A stretch of DNA of 64,000 bases from Parasponia andersonii (taxonomy: Eukaryota; Streptophyta; Magnoliopsida; Rosales; Cannabaceae), in contig JXTB01000043.1 of assembly GCA_002914805.1 (NCBI GenBank), forward strand, positions 539,842 to 603,841, read 5' to 3'. The notes under the pieces are model-generated. The model searched no databases. It was given only the letters and a program-made list of their open reading frames with translations, and was not told where the DNA came from. The translations under genes were made by a program, and so were the position numbers. Shown here one piece after another: positions 57,339 through 64,000 of this stretch. Numbering within the stretch: the stretch's first letter is position 1; the number at the start of each line of letters is the position of its first letter.

Positions 57339-58620
57339 TGTTAGTCTAAGATTAACTAACCCAACAAGGTGGTAAATTGGGTTTAAGAATCTTTTGCAAA
57401 CTTTTCTTGATAAACAAGTAAATTGTGCAAGTAACAACAATATTATGTAAAAATAGCTAAATAGTATGCATAGGTAAAAGATAAATAAATTAAAGAGATA
57501 GGAATAGAGAAATGCAAATACTATTTTTACGAAGTTCAACAAATGTGACGTCCCTGGCTTTGGTTAATTCGCTTCGAGCTTTCTACTATCGGATCAATAG
57601 AATGGGCTTGACCGACCCTTTTACACAACGAGTGATTTCTGCTTAGGTACATTCAAGTCTTTACAATAGTTTTGAATCCAACTCTAACTCGAATTGTTTA
57701 GATCTAGTACCAATCTCACCTAAAATGAGTTGTTTATGAATCTGATGTCAACTTCACTTCACAAATATAATTTGGTTTTTGTTTATTAAAAACTCAACTA
57801 GAATATCTCTAATGAAAATAATTGATACAAGGTAAGCTTAGAGAGAATAGATGTGAAGATAAGATATAATCTAGTTTGGCTCAAGTAATTTTTATCAAAA
57901 AAATGGATTTAAAAGTTTGAATCACAAAAATTGATTTGAACAACTTGAAAGTGTGATTAAAGCAATGCAAAAATATTTAAAAGTTGTTTCAAGTGTTAGA
58001 AAAGCTTCTATTTATAGACTTGAATGAAAACTAGCCGTTGTAGACTATTTGACAGACAATCTATTATTTTCAGTAGACCAAAAATATACTTTCGATCGAC
58101 CGAAAATACTAGCCATTGAAAATGAGGTTCTAGCAATCAAATTTGAAAATATATCAAAAATTGGACAGAAAATAGGTAGACTAAAAATGAGAATCGGTCG
58201 ACTAAAAATACCCAAGAGCATATTTTGATTTTTATTTCAAGTTTTTTTCAATTCTTTTCAAAATTGTGACTTCTGAAATTGATTTTTATGAAATATGGAT
58301 ACTATAGAAATTCATAAATCAATTTAAAAACTTGTATAAAATAAATTTCACATTTTAATTGGAGATAAGTTTGACAATATTGATTTAAAAATTTCTAATT
58401 TTATGAAAAATTTGAGCTACTAAGATTATAATATGTATGAACAAGTATTCAAGTATAAGAATTAAGCATTTAATCTTGGCTAGTCTAAGTCTTGTATTCT
58501 TAAACTTTGTTTTCAAACTCTTTTTTATAATCTATCTTGAATGTCATGTAATCCTTTCAATTTAGCTTGCTACATATTTAAGTTGATTATTAGTTCTTAA
58601 TCATATGTTTGTTAGCTTCA
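57339..58620. mobile_element. Apparent solo LTR in the Copia integrase
   Basis: A 1282-bp segment beginning TGTTAGTC and ending TTAGCTTCA is flanked on both sides by AAATAT (57333-57338 and 58621-58626). TG...CA ends, a 5- to 6-bp duplication and no internal protein region fit a solo LTR left by recombination between two LTRs. It contains TATTTATAGACTTG near 58008, TATA-like, and no open frame. Removing it joins Copia codons for GYK Y to E N M in one frame. Strand is not determined. No other copy of this LTR is present in the window. Confidence 0.65.
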
Positions 58621-58626
58621 AAATAT

Positions 58627-60784
58627 GAGAATATGATTGATGATACAAAGTATGAGTCAACAAATAACTCTACCACAGTAGACGAATTTACATTGCTTGA
58701 AGTGTTACCTTTGATGAGAAAACCTTCTCATTCCATTTTGACCCTCTATTCAACCAAAACCTTCCCATTCCAAAGTAGGCACTTAAAAACCAAAAGGTTT
58801 TATTGCTATTTCTGCTTCCATTCATTCTCACACTTCTAGTGAATCATAAATACCCAAAAATATCTTAGAAGTACTAAACTCGCCTAAATGGAAAGCAACT
58901 ATGGAAGATGAATTCAAAGCCTTACATACAAATAAACATGGTTTTTAATACCTTACTAACCAAAGATGACAGCCATTGGTAATAAATAGGTCTATAAAAT
59001 CAAACACAACTTTGATAGATCGATTAAGCGTCATATGGTCCGATTGGTGGCTAAAGGATTTCACCAAATACATGGAATTGATTATAAGAAAACCTATAGT
59101 GGAGTCGTCAAACCTTCGACAATCTGAGTTGTCTTAAGCTTAGCAGTTTTTAAATAGTAGAACATCAAACAACTTGACATTAATAATGATTTCCTCAATA
59201 GAGAACTCAGAGAATCAGTTTATATGAATCAACTGAAAGGTTTTAAAAACTACTCTAAACTAGATTATGTCTGCAAACTCAAGAAGGCTATTTATAGCCT
59301 TAAACAAGCACCATGGCCTTAGTTTGAGAAGCTAAAGTTTGAACTTATTCGTATGAAATTTAGACTCCATTTCAGATGGCTTAATGCTCATCTTCAAGGA
59401 AAATGAGACTCTACTAATCTTCCTAGTCTATGTGAATGATATTCTTCTCACTGAGAATAAATAAACAAACATAGAAAGCTTGGTACAACATCTACATGAA
59501 AGGTTTGCTCTAAAAGACCTTGGCTCTCTCAAATTCTTCTTAGGCATTGAAGTTGATAGAGTCTTTGCAAACTAATATTTGTCTTAATCTCAATACAGTA
59601 ATGAACTCTTGAAGCGAACTAATATGTCTAATAATAAGCCTTGTACTAGTCCAGCCTCTGTTGGAAAGAGTCTCTCATTGTATAACAGTTCTCCTCTCAT
59701 AAAGGAAGATATAAAACTTTATTGTTGCACAATCAGAGCCTTCCAATATGTAGTAATCACCGGACCAAAAATATCCTACTCTGTTAATAACTTGAGTAAC
59801 AACCTACTGATGTTTATTGGAGTGCATGCAAAAGGATTCTCTGCTACCTAAAAGGTACATCTAACTACGGTTTTAGCTTAAATACTTCACATCAACTCGA
59901 CTTTATTGATTTCTTAGATGTCAATTAGGCTAGTGATCTAGATGATAGGAAATCTATTATTTTTTATTATGTGTTTCTTGGAGGCAACTTGGTATCTTGG
60001 TTTTTAAAGAAATGAAGAGTTATTGTATGATCGTCAACCAAGTCTAAATACTATGAATTAGCACAAGTGACAACTGAGCTTACATGGCTACTATCACTTC
60101 TCATGGAAATACATATTATTCCATATCAAACTCCCATCACTTGGATTGACAACATGGGAGTAATAGCTCTAGCAACAAACCTAATCTTTGATTAGGGCTG
60201 ACATTCGTGTTATCATGTCGTGTTTGAGTCGACACAATTATGACACGACATATAACACCTAACCTAAACACAATACGATTAATAAACGTATCAAAAACTT
60301 AAACTTGAATACGACATAATTAATACAGGTGTAACATGACACGACATATGTAATCTGTTTAATAAATGTGTCATGTATCATATTATAACATATTTGATAC
60401 GAATATTCAAAATTGACATGATTACTCTAATTTAACATAATTATGCACTAATTAGTTCAATTTTACACATAAAATATGTTTTAAATTAATCAAAATTATG
60501 TTTAAATAAGTCACCCAAACCCATTTATTTTGTGTTATTTTTAAGTTATATCATCGTGTCGCGTAGAAAATTGTCAGTCCTACCTTTGACGCTCGAATGA
60601 AACACAATGAAATCGATGTGCACTCTATGAGAGAAAAGATTGCACTAGGTTGTTTAGAAATTTGTTATGTCCCTACCACCAATCAAGTTGCTGATATCTT
60701 CATGAAGTCTTTTTCAAGTACTCATTTCCAATTTTAGTTAAATAAACTCACTGTTAACAAGAGACTGTTTCGTTTGAGAAGGAG
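58627..60784 (+). pseudogene. Copia reverse transcriptase and RNase H
   Basis: RT pieces: LEVLNSPKWKATMEDEFKAL (about 58867), VRLVAKGFHQIHGIDYKKTY (about 59035), a VKPSTI-like block, [20 protein letters not shown] (about 59170; Asp-Val reduced to Asp-Ile), then LLIFLVYVNDILLTENK near 59420, where the catalytic YVDD is YVND. 59609-59851 covers SNNKPCTSPASVGKSLSLYN. RNase H follows near 60000 (SWFLKK, SKYYELAQVTTELTWLLS, ITWIDNMGVIALATNLIFD). The MITE at 60193 interrupts it; after 60590 it resumes with ARMKHNEIDVHSMREKIALG and PTTNQVADIFMKSF. Many stops. Confidence 0.82.
60193..60582. mobile_element. 390-bp hAT-type MITE in the Copia RNase H
   Basis: Starts TAGGGCTGACATT; the right end as complement is TAGGACTGACAATT. 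Flanking 8-mers are TCTTTGAT (60185-60192) and CCTTTGAC (60583-60590), differing only by two C/T transitions, as expected for a hAT 8-bp duplication. The interior is rich in CGTGT/ACACG words (ATGTCGTG, ACACGACAT) that form inverted pairs. The Copia codons Phe-Asp are repeated at both borders and the frame continues after excision. Confidence 0.85.
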
Positions 60785-61041
60785 TGTTGGAAATAAAACT
60801 AGCCCATAATGCCATAAGCTTTAGATATACGCATGACTTCTCATAAGCTTAAGATGTGCGCAAGAATATTCTTTAAGCATTTCGAGAAAATGTTGTATAA
60901 ATTATATTAATTGCCTTCCGTATTTGTTCTCTTGTGCATATGTAAGTACTAGTCATTCCATTATAAATTCAATATAATGTAGCTGGGGTATTCACTCAGC
61001 CTTTAATAATTATATTTACCTTGTCTCTACCTTTTTGACTT
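60785..61041 (+). repeat. 3' LTR of the Copia element
   Basis: Starts TGTTGGAAATAAAAC, preceded by a purine tract GAGAAGGAG (60776-60784). It matches the 5' copy in length and order. Confidence 0.82.
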
Positions 61042-62580
61042 AGAATCTAAACCAAAAGAGAGTAATCGAAGGCTCCCAAATATTTTTGGGTAAAAATGAT
61101 CAAGCGTCAAGCAAGCTCTTAGGATCATCGAACAAGCCGCTAGAGTCGTTAAACAATCAGTTATAGCCACTGAATGATGGTGCCACCTGGGTATATGATT
61201 AAAAGTAAGAATCATTGTCTTTAATCAATTCTATTGAACATCTTTATTCCTAAATCCCATTGAATCAATTAGGTTTATAAGGAAGTTTCTAACATTGACC
61301 CAAGAAAATGGGTAAAGAAAGGTGATGAAGGACCTCTATTCATCCATTGTGGTTACTGTTACCAGTGTTAGAGATGAGATCCTCGTACAAGCTAGGAGGT
61401 TAGAGACAAGATTGTTGAAAAAGAGAAATTTCATAAAATATGTTCTATTTGTGCCTTATTTACATGTATATAACTTCCACAATAAAACTTTAAAAATATG
61501 ACTAGATTCTTTAAAAAGATTTAACAATTCTCAAAATTTTTCAACTTTTATCTATGCTTTAGACCTAATTTTTCCTCACTTTTTCTTGTTTTTCCCTTTC
61601 TCTTCTTCTGCGCTTCATCTCAATCTTCAACCTTCTCTCAACTCTATAATTATTTAAACAATTAAAGCTAAATCAATGTTATAGAAATGAAATGGATATA
61701 ATTTAAAATAGTTAGCATTTGAGTTTTGAAATATTTTATGGTAGATTTTACATTTAAAACAAAATTTGGATCAATTTCTATGAATTTTTGGAAATTTGGA
61801 CTAGCTGTCTAGACAAACATCGAAAATTTCGATGAATTTTGATAAAATTTGATGTCATTTCGATAAAGTATATTTTTATAATAGAATCTAAAAAATTACT
61901 TGATGGTAATTTCTTAATCGTTCATGAAAGATATGAAAGCGAAAGAGAAAATTGAGAAATTTTAAGAGCGAACAAAAATATTATGGGAAAATATACATAG
62001 AAAGATGGTATAAGCAGAGCAAAAGAATCCTATAGATATTTGAGATCTTTTCTAACATCGATAAAATTATGCTTTTAGGGGCAATTTTATCAATCGCATA
62101 TTTTAAACATTCATTGAAGACATATAGATACAATTGGGTCATATATGGAACATATTGATTGAAATTTCTCTTGAAAAATAGGTAGGTTGTGATGAAGATA
62201 TTGTAGAGGAGGAGACAAAGTTTTTTTATTCCCTCCAAATTGCAATGAATACCCTTGCTAAATGCCACACATCATGAACATCACATGACACTTCAGTCTT
62301 TTTTGACGGAACTAGTGAAAAAAGGACCTATTTGTCACAAAATGATTAAGGTTGAGGATTTAAATGCTACCAAAAAAAGAATCAGTACAATTTCATTGTT
62401 GAAAAAATGGGGATCTAGGTGAAAGAAAAAGGGAAAAATGGACACTGAGACAAACCATCGCAAATCTCCATGCATACGAATTGATCCAAAAAGCAAAAAT
62501 AAAATGAAATTGTACCTTTTTATTTTCTGATTAAATAGAGATAATAATAAAAAAAAAAAAAAAGAGAGATCTTCCATATC
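61042..62580. other. AT-rich intergenic region before the ABCC gene
   Basis: No protein-like open frame was recognised. Several A/T runs occur; the right end probably includes the distal promoter of the ABCC gene. Confidence 0.45.
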
Positions 62581-62602
62581 AATGGACCATAGTCCATCCG
62601 CA

Positions 62603-62610
62603 TATATAAT
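62603..62610 (+). promoter_or_regulatory. Possible TATA box of the ABCC gene
   Basis: TATATAAT lies within CATATATAATAAAC, about 1.16 kb before the ATG. If the proposed leader intron is real, this gives a first exon of roughly 380 bases. Alternative T/A-rich boxes exist, so this is tentative. Confidence 0.3.
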
Positions 62611-63019
62611 AAACAAAAGCTTTTCACTTATCGTAAGTGGTGACGCATCATCATCATGGGTCCATGGGAGCTCTGCATTTTTGCCAATTGACGAAAATCT
62701 TTGCTCTCCGGTATCTCCACTCCAATTAGTACCAAATCACTTTGTAAGAATCGATTCTATTCCATCAATTTTTTTTTATTTTTTTTTTTTCATTTTCCCC
62801 CCACTTCCCGTTGAAAAAAGGGACCAGAAAAAGTTCCAAGATTTTCCGAGAACTTTTTCCCCAATTTTTTTTTTTCCTTTCTGGGTTTTCATTATTCAAC
62901 ATCTTGGACCCTTTTATTTATTTATTATTCTTTTGGGTTCCCATTTGCTTTACGTTTTGTGGGTTCAGGAGAGTTCTGCAATTTTATTGGAGTTAAGAGA
63001 AGAGAGGCATTGATTTTGG

Positions 63020-63637
63020 GTATTGTTTTGCTATTTTTTAATGATTAGAGTAAGCTGTGTTTGAATTTTCTTTGGTTTAGTTGATGCTTTCAACTTAGGA
63101 TAATGCATTGAAATAGAGTCTGCCTTTTGATTTTTAAATAAATAAATAATTTTTTGGCAAAAAGTCGAATTTTTGTTTTTGTTTTTGTTTTTGTTTTTTT
63201 TTTTAAAATTAATGTAGATTATATGTATAAGCTTATTTTGTTGACCATTATATTCAGATTCTCAGTTCTGAGAAAAAGAAGGTAGTAAAGGGGGTTGTCT
63301 TATTTATTTATTTATTTTTCTAAAGTAACTTGGAGTTAGAAATTTTTATGTCGTTGATAATTTGCTTTTGATACAGAAAGGTGGTTGTTGAATAGATGTT
63401 ACACATACTTTATTCACTCCATTTTCTTGCTTAGAAAGCCAACGAAAGTCGAGATTTTGTCTTGACAAAAATATTTGGAAGAACCTTTCAACCCTTGTAG
63501 CTTCGTGTATTGTTCTCAGTTGACTTAATGGTATTTTGTCCTTTTGGAGTGTCAAAGACCAGAAAATTTGATCATTTTATTTTTTGGTGGGAAAATTAAT
63601 GGAGTTGTTGTTTCTTGAATGTTTGGTCCTGTTGCAG
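63020..63637 (+). other. Probable 5' UTR intron of the ABCC gene
   Basis: A donor-like GGGTATTG (GT at 63020) and a strong acceptor TCCTGTTGCAG (ending 63637) bound a T-rich 618-base stretch. The 130 bases after it lead to the ATG. Leader introns are frequent in plant ABC transporter genes. The acceptor is more convincing than the donor. Confidence 0.45.
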
Positions 63638-63767
63638 GAGTAGCTGAGAGACCTAGACTTATCCTGGAGCTAGAGCACAAGTCCTATATTAGAAGTAGAA
63701 AGGCAGTGTGGTGATTATGAGCTTCAAGTGAAGATTCTTTTTTCTTTTAGAGGTCTAGTTAACAGAA

Positions 63768-64000
63768 ATGGCTTTTGAGCCGTTGGTTTGGTATTGTCGC
63801 CCCGTGGCGAATGGGGTTTGGACAAAGGCAGTGGAGAATGCCTTTGGTGCTTACACACCGTGTGGCGTTGACTCCCTAGTGGTTGCTTTTTCTCATCTGG
63901 TTCTTCTGGGCTTGTGCTTCTATCGAATATGGAGAATCAAGAAGGATCTTAAGGTCCAGAGGTTCTGTTTGAGGTCCAAACTTTATAATTGTGTGCTGGC
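63768..64000 (+). CDS. ABC transporter C family (MRP1/MRP2-like), N-terminus, runs off window
   Basis: The ATG at 63768 opens an uninterrupted frame of 77 codons to the window edge. It begins MAFEPLVWYCRPVANGVWTK, then ENAFGAYTPCGVDSLVVAFS, HLVLLGLCFYRIWRIKKDLK and VQRFCLRSKLYN. This is the start of the extra N-terminal membrane domain (TMD0) of full-length ABCC proteins and closely resembles Arabidopsis ABCC1 and ABCC2 as I recall them. The first predicted membrane helix is about residues 36-54 (SLVVAFSHLVLLGLCFYRI). These tonoplast pumps move glutathione and other conjugates, phytochelatin complexes and folates into the vacuole using ATP. The nucleotide-binding domains lie beyond the window. 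An ORF upstream (62582-63013) is treated as leader or promoter sequence. The choice between ABCC1- and ABCC2-type cannot be made from 77 residues. Confidence 0.9.
   Translation, partial: MAFEPLVWYCRPVANGVWTKAVENAFGAYTPCGVDSLVVAFSHLVLLGLCFYRIWRIKKDLKVQRFCLRSKLYNCVL

Larger units (their letters stand above)
48746..61041 (+). mobile_element. Ty1/Copia LTR retrotransposon, host of three later insertions
   Basis: Matching 257-bp LTR-like repeats at 48746-49002 and 60785-61041 bracket gag, protease/zinc knuckle, integrase, RT and RNase H in Copia order. Removing chromovirus 2, the solo LTR and the MITE leaves about 4.7 kb, a normal Copia size. The first LTR begins TATTAG where the second has TGTTGG. 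No target duplication was found. The coding part is heavily mutated: catalytic residues are altered in integrase and RT. It is therefore older than the elements inside it. Confidence 0.88.

Noticed and set aside
62582-63013. 143-codon plus-strand open frame beginning at an ATG
   Set aside because: It is dominated by Phe/Pro runs from T- and C-rich leader DNA and ends just before the likely leader intron; most likely 5' UTR of the ABCC gene rather than a protein gene, though a long uORF is not excluded.
1-64000. CRISPR arrays, bacterial operons, rRNA or tRNA genes
   Set aside because: None seen. The regular repeats at 39-40 kb have no spacer structure and belong to a plant retroelement; the tRNA-like words are only primer binding sites.

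Overview
The window looks like nuclear DNA of a flowering plant, most likely a eudicot. It is AT-rich, has intron-bearing genes with GT/AG splice sites, and is filled with nested retrotransposons and MITEs. Only two cellular genes are visible, one near each end. On the left, on the minus strand, is an intron-rich pentatricopeptide repeat (PPR) gene that I recognise as similar to Arabidopsis At2g35130; only its first seven coding exons are here (8018 down to 3071). On the right, on the plus strand, the first 77 codons of an ABCC-type (MRP1/MRP2-like) vacuolar ABC transporter begin at 63768.

Layout. 1-897: remnant of a hAT transposon. 3071-8018: PPR gene. 13.2-15.7 kb: decayed CACTA (En/Spm) transposon with TNP2-like coding pieces, a recognisable 3' terminus and subterminal repeats. 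15.8-17.6 kb: minus-strand LINE remnant. 23169-29558: Tourist-like MITE split by a 6-kb chromodomain Ty3/Gypsy element (chromovirus 1, plus strand, two 657-bp LTRs). 33.5-48.5 kb: a second minus-strand LINE cut in two by a 12.3-kb Ty3/Gypsy element of the Tat lineage (34352-46657, minus strand). 48746-61041: a plus-strand Ty1/Copia element that holds three later insertions: chromovirus 2 (49472-55405, minus strand, same family as chromovirus 1), an apparent 1.28-kb solo LTR (57339-58620) and a 390-bp hAT-type MITE (60193-60582). Most insertions can be confirmed by target-site duplications and by the interrupted host reading resuming on the far side.

The most interesting object is the Tat element. 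Besides gag-pol with a second, plant/archaeal-type RNase H, it carries between pol and its 3' LTR two tandem arrays (about 75-bp and exactly 112-bp periods) and, on the opposite strand, an intron-containing gene with its own TATA box. That gene codes for a protein resembling the 'putative gypsy type transposon' domain (Transposase_28) followed by a long coiled coil. Every autonomous element here is broken by stops and frameshifts, so the nest is an archive rather than an active set. Gene products do not form a pathway: the two cellular genes are unrelated in function and are separated by about 55 kb of transposon-derived and anonymous AT-rich DNA.
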